Virus record (IMG/VR): IMGVR_UViG_3300046557_000242
Location: 1-64,000 of that record
Direction: 5' to 3' (one strand)
From: a virus
DNA: 64,000 nt
In this document: piece after piece, positions 23,916 to 32,256 of the stretch
Layout of the letters: each line of letters opens with the position of its first letter
Position numbering within the stretch: the first letter of the stretch is position 1
Notes under the pieces: model-generated
Seen by the model: the letters and a program-made list of their open reading frames with translations, nothing else
Database searches by the model: none
Told to the model about the DNA's origin: nothing
Made by a program: the position numbers and the translations under genes

Positions 23916-24275
23916 ATGTCGCCCAACAATTCCCTGACCGATCAGCAGATCGAAGAGGCCTTGGTGCAGTCTGGGATGCCGATCGAGCTGATCGCATTCC
24001 TGACAGTGCTCGGAGGTCTCGGCGATGCTGCCGAGCTGTGTGACTGTCCGCCCGGCGTCTGCCTCGGTGAAGGTCCGGCTTCCGATCTCCTCGACGACGA
24101 GGAAGAGGACGACGATGACCTCGAAGTCGTGTTCGAACCGGACTTCGACTTCGAAGCGATCGACGTCCCCCAGGAAGACAAGATCGAGGCTGTCGCCCAG
24201 CTGGGCCGCATCATCGAGGGTCTGACCCTCCTGGTCGAGCGTCACTCCGCCCTCGTTGCGAGCCTGGTGACCTGA
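23916..24275 (+). CDS. Hypothetical acidic protein
   Basis: A 119-residue, very acidic protein. A helical N-terminus (LTDQQIEEALVQSG), a CDCPPGVC segment and an Asp/Glu run (LLDDEEEDDDDLEVVFEPDF) come before a C-terminal helix. The charge suggests DNA mimicry or simple disorder; neither can be decided here. It is first in its operon. Confidence 0.6.
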   Translation: MSPNNSLTDQQIEEALVQSGMPIELIAFLTVLGGLGDAAELCDCPPGVCLGEGPASDLLDDEEEDDDDLEVVFEPDFDFEAIDVPQEDKIEAVAQLGRIIEGLTLLVERHSALVASLVT

Positions 24276-24625
24276 TGAAGAGAACCGTCCTGGAAGTCGG
24301 ACCGGGCGCTCTCTCTGAGTACTACGACTGGATCAAGGATGCCGCCAGCGGCGACGTCCTGGTCTACTGGCAGGGCGACCTCCAGTACGACCGCCAGATC
24401 ACGGTACCCACGGACGATGTCCTCCGGGCCGCCGAGCGCACCCGCATCCAAGCGCTCAACTTCGTCGCTGATCGTGTCCTCAAGGACAGCAAGGGTGGAC
24501 TGCTTCACCTGACGCAGCTCCGGATCGGAACGAACCTCTTCGAATACCGCGCAACCCGCCGCCGGGCCTCCGGCGGCCAACACACGGTCTCGGAAATCCG
24601 GAATGACAACCTCGTCTCTGCATGA
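24275..24625 (+). CDS. Hypothetical protein
   Basis: A 116-residue protein starting over the previous stop (TGATG). It has LSEYYDWIKDAASGDVLVYW and FVADRVLKDSKGGLLHLTQL, and a basic C-terminus (YRATRRRASGG). The LVYWQGDL segment recalls small phage proteins of unknown function. No family was recognised. Confidence 0.55.
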   Translation: MKRTVLEVGPGALSEYYDWIKDAASGDVLVYWQGDLQYDRQITVPTDDVLRAAERTRIQALNFVADRVLKDSKGGLLHLTQLRIGTNLFEYRATRRRASGGQHTVSEIRNDNLVSA

Positions 24626-24635
24626 GGATCGCACG

Positions 24636-25190
24636 ATGACCCTCGGCTGGCTCGCCCATGGTGGCGAGCTGGCCTTGGCTCTCAAAGGCGATCAATCGCG
24701 ACACTCCGACGTCATCTGGCAGCTTCTCGTCGAGGCCGTAGAGGTCATCGACAAGACGCCAGACAGCGAACGGCGCTGGCTTACGTCCGGTCAGCGATCC
24801 GGTGGCTGGAACATGGTCGGCATGTCCCGAGCCGAGCTGGTCGAGATCGAGAAGATCAGACTGCTCTGCGCAATGAAACCCTTCGACGGGAACACGAAGT
24901 ATGCGCCGCAACGAGATGACACTGAACGAGCCCTCGGAGTCCTTGCATGGCTTCGTTGGTGCAACTCTGCGCGCCTACCGGAGCGACTTACGAAGGCAGC
25001 TATCGCGCTGGCTCGTGGCGGAGATCAAGAGATCGTTCACCAGCTCTATTGCCCGACGCGCAAACCGAACCGCCAGAACTTCCACGAGATCAGGACCCGG
25101 ACAGTCGGCTTCATCCTGACCGGCCTTAAAGCCGACCTCGGCATCGTCGCTGGGGAGGGCATCACCTTCAAAGAGGTTCATCATGACTGA
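24636..25190 (+). CDS. Hypothetical protein
   Basis: A 184-residue protein. ATG 24636 with GAGGA upstream is preferred over ATG 24603, which would overlap the previous gene. It is helical with LALALKGDQSRHSDVIWQLL and LGVLAWLRWCNSARLPERL. No motif was recognised. It overlaps the cupin-like gene by 8 bases. Confidence 0.5.
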   Translation: MTLGWLAHGGELALALKGDQSRHSDVIWQLLVEAVEVIDKTPDSERRWLTSGQRSGGWNMVGMSRAELVEIEKIRLLCAMKPFDGNTKYAPQRDDTERALGVLAWLRWCNSARLPERLTKAAIALARGGDQEIVHQLYCPTRKPNRQNFHEIRTRTVGFILTGLKADLGIVAGEGITFKEVHHD

Positions 25191-25815
25191 TCTGCCGCTG
25201 CCCAACAGAATCGATATCGACCACGTCGTCGAGCATTCCTTCAAGGACATGCACCAGAAGGGCTTCCACTATCTCTGCCTCAATCGCTCCGAGACCGAGA
25301 CGGTCAAGCTGTACTTCTTCGACGGTGACGTGAACAAGCTGCCGGAGGTCGTCGCCCCGCACGATCACCGCTACGACTTCGAGACCTATGTCGCTGCCGG
25401 CGCCGTCGAGAACGTCACGTTCCGCCGCACCGACGACGAGACCAAGGGCCAGATGTACAACTGGTTCGAGTATCGCACGCCCCTGAACGGCGGCGACGGC
25501 TTCACCTTTGCCGGTGAGGAGTGCCTTTACGAGGCGCACCGTGCCCGCTTCACCAACGGCGAGTCCTACTACCTCCAAGCCGACGATCTGCACACCATCC
25601 GCATCGCCGGCAACGAGACGGTGCTGATGCTCCTCCAGTTCGAGGATATCTACCCGATCGAGAAGCCCTCCTCGACCTTCTTCAAGGATCAGGCGCCATC
25701 GCTCGACGGCCTCTACACCAAGTTCACGGCCGACGAAGTCATCGCCCTGATCCGACGCTTCGAGGAGCGCACGGGCATCGCGTTCAAGACCTCGCTGTTC
25801 CGTGACGCAGCGTAG
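25183..25815 (+). CDS. Cupin-like protein
   Basis: A 210-residue protein with a double-stranded beta-helix pattern. APHDHRYDFETYVAAGAVEN (about residues 61-80) provides a His-x-His and downstream acidic residue typical of a metal site. YYLQADDLHTIRIAGNETVL (about 127-146) provides the later His. It may bind Fe or another metal and act as a dioxygenase or sugar/nucleotide-modifying enzyme, but no substrate motif is seen. Similar cupin-type proteins are known in other phages. The metal site is inferred. Confidence 0.6.
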   Translation: MTDLPLPNRIDIDHVVEHSFKDMHQKGFHYLCLNRSETETVKLYFFDGDVNKLPEVVAPHDHRYDFETYVAAGAVENVTFRRTDDETKGQMYNWFEYRTPLNGGDGFTFAGEECLYEAHRARFTNGESYYLQADDLHTIRIAGNETVLMLLQFEDIYPIEKPSSTFFKDQAPSLDGLYTKFTADEVIALIRRFEERTGIAFKTSLFRDAA

Positions 25816-26053
25816 CCAAGAGGGAGCTGAGGCCCACCTGAGGCTGCACGCGGCTCTTCATGTGCAGCTGTCAACGCTGGAGCGGTTCAGGTCGACGATC
25901 CTGAACGCTGCCTCACCCCACGAGATCGAGTTGGCGAGGTCCGCCTATCTCGCCGCTTCCGAAGCGGTGGCGGACCGGGCCCAGGAACAACTGTTCGTCC
26001 AGATACGGGAAGATGGAATCGACCCGTTCACGAGGAGGCCGATAAGGCGATGA
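25802..26053 (+). CDS. Hypothetical helical protein
   Basis: An 83-residue protein starting at GTG 25802 inside the end of the cupin-like gene. It is helical (LHAALHVQLSTLERFRSTIL). It ends in a basic RPIRR tail and overlaps the exonuclease start by 4 bases. No family was recognised. Confidence 0.5.
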   Translation: MTQRSQEGAEAHLRLHAALHVQLSTLERFRSTILNAASPHEIELARSAYLAASEAVADRAQEQLFVQIREDGIDPFTRRPIRR

Positions 26054-26727
26054 GGGAGATCATCTTCGACACGGAGACTACCGGACTCGATCGCAAGGTC
26101 GATCGAATCTGCGAGATCGGCTGTGTCGAGATGGTCGATCGAATAGTAACCGGACGCACCTACCACACGTACTGCAATCCACTGCATCCGGTCCACAAGG
26201 AGGCCTACAGGGTCCATGGCCTGAGCGACGTCTTCCTTCGCACGAAGCCGACGTTCAGGCGGATCCATAATCGCTTCCTCAGCTTTATCGAGGGGGCGAG
26301 ACTGGTCGCCCACAACGCATCCTTCGACCTCGGGATGATCAACGAGGAGCTGGACCGGCTCGACATCAAGCCCTTGGACAACGAGGTCGTCGACACCCTT
26401 GAAATGGCGAAGGCGGTTCATCCGCGGCGCCGGCATACGCTGGACGCGCTGTGCTCGCTCTACAACATCGACACTTCGAGGAGATCTGAGCATCACGGCG
26501 CTCTCGTCGACTCCGAGCTGCTCGCCCAGGTCTACGTTGAGCTGCAAGGCGGCCTCCAGCACGGACTGCAGCTAGACCTCCTCGCTGAGGAGAAGACAGA
26601 AGAGGCGACGCCAGCCAGGCAACGGCCCACGCCGCTGCCGAGCCGGCTCACCAACGAAGAAATCGCGGCGCACAGAGCCTTCGTCGAAACACTCGGCGAT
26701 AAGGCCATCTGGCGCGAGTACGTCTAA
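26050..26727 (+). CDS. DnaQ-like 3'-5' exonuclease (DEDDh)
   Basis: A 225-residue protein with the DEDDh exonuclease motifs: FDTETTGLD (Asp7, Glu9), AHNASFDLG (Asp93) and HHGALVDSELLA (His149, Asp154). It matches the polymerase III epsilon type. The C-terminal 50 residues are a linker plus a helical tail. It should trim 3' ends or proofread in phage replication. It is the last gene of the 23916 operon and lies just before the YqaJ-type exonuclease. Confidence 0.88.
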   Translation: MREIIFDTETTGLDRKVDRICEIGCVEMVDRIVTGRTYHTYCNPLHPVHKEAYRVHGLSDVFLRTKPTFRRIHNRFLSFIEGARLVAHNASFDLGMINEELDRLDIKPLDNEVVDTLEMAKAVHPRRRHTLDALCSLYNIDTSRRSEHHGALVDSELLAQVYVELQGGLQHGLQLDLLAEEKTEEATPARQRPTPLPSRLTNEEIAAHRAFVETLGDKAIWREYV

Positions 26728-26730
26728 CCG

Positions 26731-26746
26731 TTTGTTTGAATGCAAG
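26731..26746 (+). promoter_or_regulatory. Dispersed 16-bp palindrome, copy 11
   Basis: TTTGTTTGAATGCAAG, 10 bases before ATG 26757, followed by another GCAAA half-site at 26752-26756. Confidence 0.75.
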
Positions 26747-26756
26747 GACTTGCAAA

Positions 26757-27731
26757 ATGAGGAAGCGAACTGGCCACATCGGTATGAGCGAGGAAGCTCG
26801 TGCCGCCCGCATGAAGTCGATCGGTGGATCTGATGCCAAGATCATCATGTCCGGCGATCAGGAGGCGATCGAGCGTCTCTGGTTGGAGAAGCGCGGCGAG
26901 GTGATCCCTGAGAACCTCGACGAGGTGATCCTGATCAATCTCGGCAACCTGACCGAGCCCCTGAACGCCGACCTGTTCGAGGACGAGATGGACCTGCACG
27001 TCACCGACGAGCAGAAGAAGGTCCACTACTACGCCTGGGAGCTGGCTCACACCACGCTTGACGGCCTGGTGCGCAAGACGCCGGAGTCGGACCCGATCGC
27101 CATCGTCGAGTTCAAGTTCATGTTCCCCTTCGGCTTCAACAAGCAGGAGGCGTACGAGAAGTATTACCCGCAGGTCCAGCACAACATGATGGTGACGGAT
27201 TTGCCGAAGGGATACCTGTCGATCCTGACCGGCGCCGCTCAGCACGTCATCCTCGAAGTCGAGGCCGATCTCTTCTACCAGATCGCGCTGCTCGAAGCCG
27301 AGAAGGACTTCTGGGACTGCGTCGAGACCGGCCGCGTGCCCGGTGCGCCGAAGATCGACATCCCGATCGCCGAGCGCATCAAGATCCACGACATGAGCAC
27401 CAACAACGAGTGGTGCGATCTGGCCTTCACGCTGCTCAGCACCAAGCCGTCCGTCGAGAAGCACGAGAAGGCGAAGAAGGCGATCAAGAAGCTGTTCCCG
27501 GCTGACGCCAAGTCGGCCGCCGGCAAGGGCGTCGCCATCAACCTGTCGAAGGATGGCAAGCAGCTGATCAAGTTCGACGAGGAGGCCATCAAGGAGGCTG
27601 TCGAGGAGGCTGCCAACCGGCCGCCGGCACCCGCCGAGGAACCGGCAAAAGAAGCGGCAAAGAAGCCCAAGGCACCGCGCAAGAAACCCGCGAATAGCAA
27701 CGACAAACCCGCTGAATCTGAAGCGGCATAA
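26757..27731 (+). CDS. YqaJ-type viral recombinase (lambda Exo-like nuclease)
   Basis: A 324-residue protein. It opens with a basic segment and MKSIGGSDAKIIMSG, the Gly-Gly-Ser-Asp signature of the YqaJ family, followed by LWLEKRGEVIPENL and a conserved LGNLTEP. TTLDGLVRK plus IVEFKF give the Asp...Glu-x-Lys core of a PD-(D/E)XK nuclease, and YPQVQHNMMVTDL the usual downstream Gln/His helix. It should resect double-stranded ends 5'-3'. A Lys/Ala/Pro-rich tail ends the protein. The likely annealing partner follows at 27744. Confidence 0.85.
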   Translation: MRKRTGHIGMSEEARAARMKSIGGSDAKIIMSGDQEAIERLWLEKRGEVIPENLDEVILINLGNLTEPLNADLFEDEMDLHVTDEQKKVHYYAWELAHTTLDGLVRKTPESDPIAIVEFKFMFPFGFNKQEAYEKYYPQVQHNMMVTDLPKGYLSILTGAAQHVILEVEADLFYQIALLEAEKDFWDCVETGRVPGAPKIDIPIAERIKIHDMSTNNEWCDLAFTLLSTKPSVEKHEKAKKAIKKLFPADAKSAAGKGVAINLSKDGKQLIKFDEEAIKEAVEEAANRPPAPAEEPAKEAAKKPKAPRKKPANSNDKPAESEAA

Positions 27732-27743
27732 ACGGAGACCAAA

Positions 27744-28586
27744 ATGGCTGCTCGTAAGAACAACAACGGCGACAACCGCGCCCGGCTCGACAAGATCTAC
27801 GACGTCTTCGACAAGCACAAGGTCGACATCGACAAGGACGCGATCTGGGAGGTCCAGGGGACTCCGGTCGTCAAGCACAAGGACGTTGAGCGCCTCGGTG
27901 CGGCGATGGGTATCCGCTACGACAAACCCCAGATCATCCGCTCTGAGGCGGACGAGGCCGTGATCATCGTGTTCGGCAGCGTCGGAGACAAGATGGAGTG
28001 GTCGATCGGCGAGGCCAAGATCACCCAGCTGGTCGACACCGGCCGCAAGAACAACTGGGGCAAGGCGATCAAGGAGCCGAAGGATGGCTGCTTCGGCAAC
28101 TACATCGTCAGCGGCTCCCAGGCGGCATATCCGTACGCCATGGCCGAGAAGCGCGCCAAGGATCGCGTGATCCTCAAGCTCGCTGACCTGCACGGCGACG
28201 CCTACTCGTCCGAGGAAGCCGACGACTTCAAGACGCCGCCGCGGTCTGACGACCGTGATGACCGTCGTGATGACCGTCGTGATGATCGTCAGGACCAGGC
28301 GAGCAACGACAACCGTCGTGACGATGGCCAGAGCAATGGAGGCAACAGCAATGGTGGCAAGAGCGCGGCCGACCAGCGCATCGAGGACCTGATCGTCGCT
28401 TGCGAGACGGACATCCGGAACTGCAAGACGATCAAGGAAGTCACGGCCCTGATGAACAGCAAGGACATCAAGGACGCGATGGCCGAGATGACGAAGGACG
28501 AGGTCGCCAGCCTCCGTGGCTTCGCCACCGATCGCCTGCATGACCTGGGCTGGAAGAAGCCGGAGAAAGAGGCTGCGAATGGCTGA
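27744..28586 (+). CDS. Probable ssDNA-annealing/recombination partner protein
   Basis: A 280-residue protein directly after the exonuclease. The core has FGNYIVSGSQAAYPYAMAEK, continuing with RAKDRVILKLADLHGDAYS. This segment is shared by proteins that sit beside phage exonucleases and recalls the Rad52/Erf-type helix, but the family match is weak. The middle is a DR/NG-rich linker (about residues 170-205, Asp-Arg repeats) similar in flavour to the SSB linker. The C-terminal helical domain resembles a small alpha bundle. An annealase role is inferred from position. Confidence 0.55.
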   Translation: MAARKNNNGDNRARLDKIYDVFDKHKVDIDKDAIWEVQGTPVVKHKDVERLGAAMGIRYDKPQIIRSEADEAVIIVFGSVGDKMEWSIGEAKITQLVDTGRKNNWGKAIKEPKDGCFGNYIVSGSQAAYPYAMAEKRAKDRVILKLADLHGDAYSSEEADDFKTPPRSDDRDDRRDDRRDDRQDQASNDNRRDDGQSNGGNSNGGKSAADQRIEDLIVACETDIRNCKTIKEVTALMNSKDIKDAMAEMTKDEVASLRGFATDRLHDLGWKKPEKEAANG

Positions 28587-28740
28587 GCCGAAGATCATCT
28601 ATGACGAAGCGGTCCAGCTGGCCAAAAAGCTGCATCGCAACTGGCTGAAGGCCAACCAGAACGCCACCTTCAAGGGCGGCTGGATGACCTTCTACGAGCA
28701 GGCGGCCAGATTCCTCGGCATTTGGCATGACCCCAGCTGA
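28579..28740 (+). CDS. Hypothetical small protein
   Basis: A 53-residue protein starting at ATG 28579 inside the end of the previous gene. It is amphipathic and basic (AVQLAKKLHRNWLKANQNAT, WMTFYEQAARFLGIW). It overlaps the next gene by 14 bases. No family was recognised. Confidence 0.5.
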   Translation: MAEPKIIYDEAVQLAKKLHRNWLKANQNATFKGGWMTFYEQAARFLGIWHDPS

Positions 28741-28981
28741 GGCCTACTGCGAGATGGCGCTGTTCGCGATCAAGTTGACGAACAGCGGCAGCTCACTGCG
28801 TGCCTGGTGGACGGAAGAGACCGCCCACCGGGAGCAGTACGAATTGTCCCGTGATCAGATCGATGGGCTGGCTGATGCTTGCCGAGATCACATCCGGGAC
28901 ATGGGTGAAGTCGCCAAGGAGCGGCCTCCGGAGCCGGCCCCCAAGAGGAAGCCGAAACCGAAGAAGCGCGCGGCAATCTGA
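28727..28981 (+). CDS. Hypothetical small protein, basic tail
   Basis: An 84-residue protein with a helical body (YCEMALFAIKLTNSGSSLRAW) and a Pro/Lys/Arg-rich C-terminal tail (PEPAPKRKPKPKKRAA) typical of nucleic-acid-associated disordered tails. It is part of the recombination operon. Confidence 0.5.
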   Translation: MTPAEAYCEMALFAIKLTNSGSSLRAWWTEETAHREQYELSRDQIDGLADACRDHIRDMGEVAKERPPEPAPKRKPKPKKRAAI

Positions 28982-28987
28982 GGTCAC

Positions 28988-29500
28988 ATGAGCAAGAGCA
29001 ACAAGTCCAAAGACAAGTGGATGCTGTTCAGAAAGAAATTCCTGGACGGCATCGGAGCAGTTCTGGTTCCGCACGCCGGATACGACATCGAGCTGTTTGA
29101 ACGGTTTCCTGAGGATGTCCCGCTCCGCATTCAGCTCGCCCAACCCCGAAGCGGGCCGCGACATCGCCTCTATAGGGTGTCGCTGCGGATCATCGTGAAC
29201 AACACTGACAAGTTCACAACCGATGACGCCCTCCACAAGACGTTGCTGCTTGCCTGCAACGTGACGGAGCCCATCCTCACCACCGAGGGCGAGTTCATCT
29301 ACGTCCCCTCCTCCACGGCGTTCGATGCCATGCCGGAAGAGGAGTTCAAGATCTACTTCGACCGGGCGATGGGAATCGTCGCGTCGGTCATCATCCCCGG
29401 GCTCGATCTCGACGAGCTGCTGAAGGAGGCCCGGGCCCAGTCCAACTACAAGGACGCCGCCAACGACAACGACGAGCGTTCCAGCCAAGAGGTTGCGTAA
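28988..29500 (+). CDS. Hypothetical protein
   Basis: A 170-residue protein with an N-terminal basic helix (SNKSKDKWMLFRKKFLDG) and a beta-rich centre (HRLYRVSLRIIVNNTDKFTT). A helical C-terminus ends NDNDERSSQEVA. It overlaps the next gene by one base. No family was recognised. Confidence 0.55.
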   Translation: MSKSNKSKDKWMLFRKKFLDGIGAVLVPHAGYDIELFERFPEDVPLRIQLAQPRSGPRHRLYRVSLRIIVNNTDKFTTDDALHKTLLLACNVTEPILTTEGEFIYVPSSTAFDAMPEEEFKIYFDRAMGIVASVIIPGLDLDELLKEARAQSNYKDAANDNDERSSQEVA

Positions 29501-29946
29501 TGAAGTTGCTGACCAAGCTCTCGAACCTGTTACGAGGGGTCGGGAAGAACGAAAAGCCGCAGCAAGACCCGTGGTTCGGCCGCTATCTCGATGAAGATGG
29601 CGTCGTTGCCGACGTGCTCAAGCGCGTCAGTGGCGACCCGGTCGCTGTAAAGCACTGGCTCGACCCGTGGAGCTGGCGCTTCCCGCCGCTCGGCGACAGG
29701 CAGATGCCGTTCGCGCCGAAAGTTGAGGTGCCAGAGCACGCCGGCTGCCTGCTGTTCGCACCCATGTCGATCCGCAATTACTACGGCCTGTGGCACGCCA
29801 ACAACCCGCATACGGCGGCGGAGGATGCCGAGGTGACGGATGGCGTCATCACCGATCCTCGGCACCCGGACAACTTCTCCGGCCGCGTCATCGCCAGGGT
29901 CAAGGCGGAGCTGGCAGCGCGCTTCCCCAGGCGGGAGGCGGCGTGA
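29500..29946 (+). CDS. Hypothetical protein
   Basis: A 148-residue protein with a short N-terminal hydrophobic helix (MKLLTKLSNLLRG), then a Trp-rich body (WLDPWSWRFPPLGDRQMPFA). It ends with an amphipathic helix (RVIARVKAELAARFPRR). Membrane association is possible but unproven. Confidence 0.5.
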   Translation: MKLLTKLSNLLRGVGKNEKPQQDPWFGRYLDEDGVVADVLKRVSGDPVAVKHWLDPWSWRFPPLGDRQMPFAPKVEVPEHAGCLLFAPMSIRNYYGLWHANNPHTAAEDAEVTDGVITDPRHPDNFSGRVIARVKAELAARFPRREAA

Positions 29947-30095
29947 AGTTCTACCGCCCGATCATCTGCACGCCGGGTGGGTTCTGGGGCGGCAGCTTCT
30001 GCTGCATCGCCCCGTCCCTCAAGGAGGCATTCAAGATGCTGGAACGTCGCATCGACAACGGCAAGATCCAGTGGAGGCCCTATGCAAAACGCTGA
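29943..30095 (+). CDS. Hypothetical small protein, GTG start
   Basis: A 50-residue protein. GTG 29943 overlaps the previous stop (GTGA), with GGAGG-like sequence upstream. It contains FYRPIICTPGGFWGGSFCCI, a hydrophobic and Cys-rich patch. It overlaps the next start by 14 bases. Confidence 0.45.
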   Translation: MKFYRPIICTPGGFWGGSFCCIAPSLKEAFKMLERRIDNGKIQWRPYAKR

Positions 30096-30345
30096 CGTCA
30101 TCGCCAAGCAGTGCGTTGAGCAGATCAATTTCCACACGCTCAACAAATGGCCGATCGAGGATGCCGGCATTCTGCTCACTACGCCAAAGGGCTGGAAGGC
30201 GCCGCCGCGGTTTCCGCGTGGCCGACTGAACATCGTCAAGGACGACGGGACCAGGGTCTGGTGGTTCAAGGCCGTGAACGTCCTCGCCTACCTGATGGGT
30301 AACAACCTAACCACAATCAAGATCGAGATGAAGAGCCTGAAATGA
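30082..30345 (+). CDS. Hypothetical protein
   Basis: An 87-residue protein beginning at ATG 30082 with GGAGG 6-10 bases upstream. The KGWKAPPRFPRGRLNIVKDD segment and WWFKAVNVLAYLMG are notable. No family was recognised. Confidence 0.5.
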   Translation: MQNADVIAKQCVEQINFHTLNKWPIEDAGILLTTPKGWKAPPRFPRGRLNIVKDDGTRVWWFKAVNVLAYLMGNNLTTIKIEMKSLK

Positions 30346-30890
30346 CCATCGAGCTAAAACTGGATGCCAATGGCATCGACAAGCTGTTCGCCGGCGCCGA
30401 CGCCAAGCTGCGGTTGCAGAATGCCGTCATCGCCGAGATCTGCAAGCGCCTGTTCACCAACTGGATCGACAAGGACGTCGTCAAGCTGATCGACAATGCC
30501 TTCAGCTCAGAGTCCGGATCGCTCGCAAAGATGCTTTTCGAAAACGAGAACATGAAGGCTCAGTTCGAGAAGCTGTTCAACGACGGCATAGCCCAGATCA
30601 AGAAGGACGCCTGGTCTGGCAACGTCAGTGTCAAGCTGAAGCCTGAGGCGAAGGTCGCCCTGGACAAGGCGCTGAAGGAGCAGTGCGACGACCTTATGAA
30701 GCAGTATGCCGTAACGGGCGAGCAGATGATCCAGGCCGCAGCTCAGGCCGCGTTCGAGCGCGTCCAGGAGAAAGCTATGGCCAACATCGACGCGCAGATC
30801 AACCGCAAGGTCAGTTCGATCACCATGAACGAGATCGACCGGAAGGTCACGGCTGCGATGGACATCGTGCTGAAGGTCGCAAAGGCATGA
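30342..30890 (+). CDS. Hypothetical helical protein
   Basis: A 182-residue, mostly helical protein (AGADAKLRLQNAVIAEICKR). The C-terminal half is rich in Gln, Ala and charged residues and could form a coiled coil. It overlaps both neighbours (ATGA). Function is unknown. Confidence 0.5.
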   Translation: MTIELKLDANGIDKLFAGADAKLRLQNAVIAEICKRLFTNWIDKDVVKLIDNAFSSESGSLAKMLFENENMKAQFEKLFNDGIAQIKKDAWSGNVSVKLKPEAKVALDKALKEQCDDLMKQYAVTGEQMIQAAAQAAFERVQEKAMANIDAQINRKVSSITMNEIDRKVTAAMDIVLKVAKA

Positions 30891-31330
30891 ACCCGAAGCT
30901 TCTCCCCACCACGCCGCATGGCATGGTCGACCGCCTCGGCGAGGAAGCCGGCGAGGTCGTCGAGGTCATCGGCAGAGTCCTGCGCGCCAATGGCAAGATC
31001 GGCCGGTTCGGCTTCGAGAGCGCTCACCCGAAGGGTGGCCCGAACAATGCAGCCCTCCTCCTGTCGGAAATGGCGGACCTGCGTCACGCCATCTCCACGA
31101 TCGAGAACTCGATCACCGACCTGGCCAAGATCAGGGTCGGCAACACAGATCTGATCTGGACCACGGATCTCGTGCCGGCCAAAGAGCTGCGCGAGCTGTA
31201 CGAGGAAGAGGACGTGACCGACGAGGACTTCCTGGCGGCCAATAAGATGATCGCCGTGTGCGATGGTCAGTGGCACCGAGAAGGCCTGGACTATCGGTTC
31301 TATCTGGACCCGGAGAGGCGCGATGGCTGA
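30887..31330 (+). CDS. MazG-like nucleotide pyrophosphohydrolase
   Basis: A 147-residue protein. VDRLGEEAGEVVEVIGRVLR (about residues 14-33) carries the Glu-Glu-x-x-Glu helix. LLSEMADLRHAI (about 59-70) supplies the Glu-x-x-Asp of the all-alpha NTP-PPase fold. It should hydrolyse noncanonical or (p)ppGpp-related nucleotides to NMP plus PPi. This is a typical phage trait for protecting the dNTP pool or starvation control. A second such protein is at 36983. ATG 30887 overlaps the previous stop. Confidence 0.7.
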   Translation: MNPKLLPTTPHGMVDRLGEEAGEVVEVIGRVLRANGKIGRFGFESAHPKGGPNNAALLLSEMADLRHAISTIENSITDLAKIRVGNTDLIWTTDLVPAKELRELYEEEDVTDEDFLAANKMIAVCDGQWHREGLDYRFYLDPERRDG

Positions 31331-31505
31331 GGCAGGTCTCGACGATTGGGCGAGCTGGCGATGCGGCAAGAACCCGTTCGTCTATTGCCCGCCGGAAGGT
31401 TGCCCTAAGAGCTACGGATGCGCTCGGGAACAGGGCTGGAAGCCGGGTGAACCCACCCCTGACGGCTGTCTCGGGAGAGTGCCACTTCCCCTCCCGGAAC
31501 CCTAA
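31323..31505 (+). CDS. Hypothetical small Cys-rich protein
   Basis: A 60-residue protein with five Cys (RCGKNPFVYCPPEGCPKSYG, CAREQGW, CLGRV), possibly a zinc knuckle. It is last in the 26757 operon, ending just before the palindrome at 31521. Confidence 0.5.
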   Translation: MAEAGLDDWASWRCGKNPFVYCPPEGCPKSYGCAREQGWKPGEPTPDGCLGRVPLPLPEP

Positions 31506-31520
31506 ACATTTGCTTGACCT

Positions 31521-31536
31521 TTTGCTTGAATGCAAA
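31521..31536 (+). promoter_or_regulatory. Dispersed 16-bp palindrome, copy 12 (consensus)
   Basis: TTTGCTTGAATGCAAA, the cleanest match. A TTTGCTTGACC half-site and -35-like TTGACC lie directly upstream at 31509-31519, and a further GCAAA lies at 31545-31549. ATG 31549 is 12 bases away. Confidence 0.8.
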
Positions 31537-31548
31537 TAGGAAATGCAA

Positions 31549-32040
31549 ATGACCAGCGTCCTCGATCTTGCCCCACCTACCGGCTTCCGGAAGGCCATTC
31601 CGGTCACCGTGAAATTGGAGGTGGTGATCAGACAGCACAGCCTCTGCACCCAGTGCGGTGAGCGGCTGGGCAAGCTCGACGACACGCAATTCGACCACGT
31701 CCCCGCCATCCAGTTGCGATGCTGGGACGCTGAGGCCAAGGACGTAACTCCGCGATCAAACGATCCCGAGTTCATCTTTGCAAAGCACACAGATTGCCAC
31801 GCCAAGAAGACGTTCGGCTCCCGCGAGGAGCTGACCCGTGGCGACGTGCAAGAGATCGCCCGCACCAAGCGGATCGCCAAAGACACCGAAGAGTTCAGAC
31901 GTCGAATGCTGGCCAAGGGTGACCCGGAAGCGGAGCCCCCTGCGCCTAAGCGACGCAAAAAGGAGTGGCCCAAGCGGCCATTCCAGAAACGGGGCAAGAA
32001 AGATGCGCAATCACGTTCGAGAGGTGAAGAAGGTAGCTGA
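31549..32040 (+). CDS. HNH-type endonuclease
   Basis: A 163-residue protein starting at ATG 31549 (31543 is also in frame). LCTQCGERLGKLDDTQFDHV (about residues 31-50) has the first CxxC and the His of an HNH core. RSNDPEFIFAKHTDCHAKKT (about 69-88) supplies the Asn and the last His residues. The C-terminus is very basic (KRRKKEWPKRPFQKRGKK) and should aid DNA binding. It may act like the HNH nucleases near phage packaging genes or as a homing nuclease. The target is unknown. Confidence 0.75.
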   Translation: MTSVLDLAPPTGFRKAIPVTVKLEVVIRQHSLCTQCGERLGKLDDTQFDHVPAIQLRCWDAEAKDVTPRSNDPEFIFAKHTDCHAKKTFGSREELTRGDVQEIARTKRIAKDTEEFRRRMLAKGDPEAEPPAPKRRKKEWPKRPFQKRGKKDAQSRSRGEEGS

Positions 32041-32224
32041 GGAGCTGAAGGATGCGGGGGAGATCGAAGCCTTCACATTCGGCCGCGACAAGAAGCACCA
32101 CCTCATAGAATTTCGGGTCAGGGGAAAATGGTTGTCGGTGCCGGTCGCTGTATCGCCGCGGACTCCTTACTCGTCCAACTACGCACGACAACAGATCAGA
32201 CGTCGCATCAGAGACATGTCGTGA
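32003..32224 (+). CDS. Hypothetical small basic protein
   Basis: A 73-residue protein inside the end of the HNH gene in another frame. The VREVKKVAEELKDAGEIEAF, RVRGKWLSVPVAVSPRTPYS and RRRIRDMS segments recall a small beta-alpha nucleic-acid-binding fold, as in HicA-type toxins, but the match is weak. GGGG-type purines precede ATG 32003. Confidence 0.5.
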   Translation: MRNHVREVKKVAEELKDAGEIEAFTFGRDKKHHLIEFRVRGKWLSVPVAVSPRTPYSSNYARQQIRRRIRDMS

Positions 32225-32226
32225 CG

Positions 32227-32242
32227 CTTGCTTGAATGCAAA
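32227..32242 (+). promoter_or_regulatory. Dispersed 16-bp palindrome, copy 13
   Basis: CTTGCTTGAATGCAAA, which runs into the AAGGAGAG ribosome site of ATG 32257 (14 bases away). Confidence 0.75.
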
Positions 32243-32256
32243 AGGAGAGAGTACCA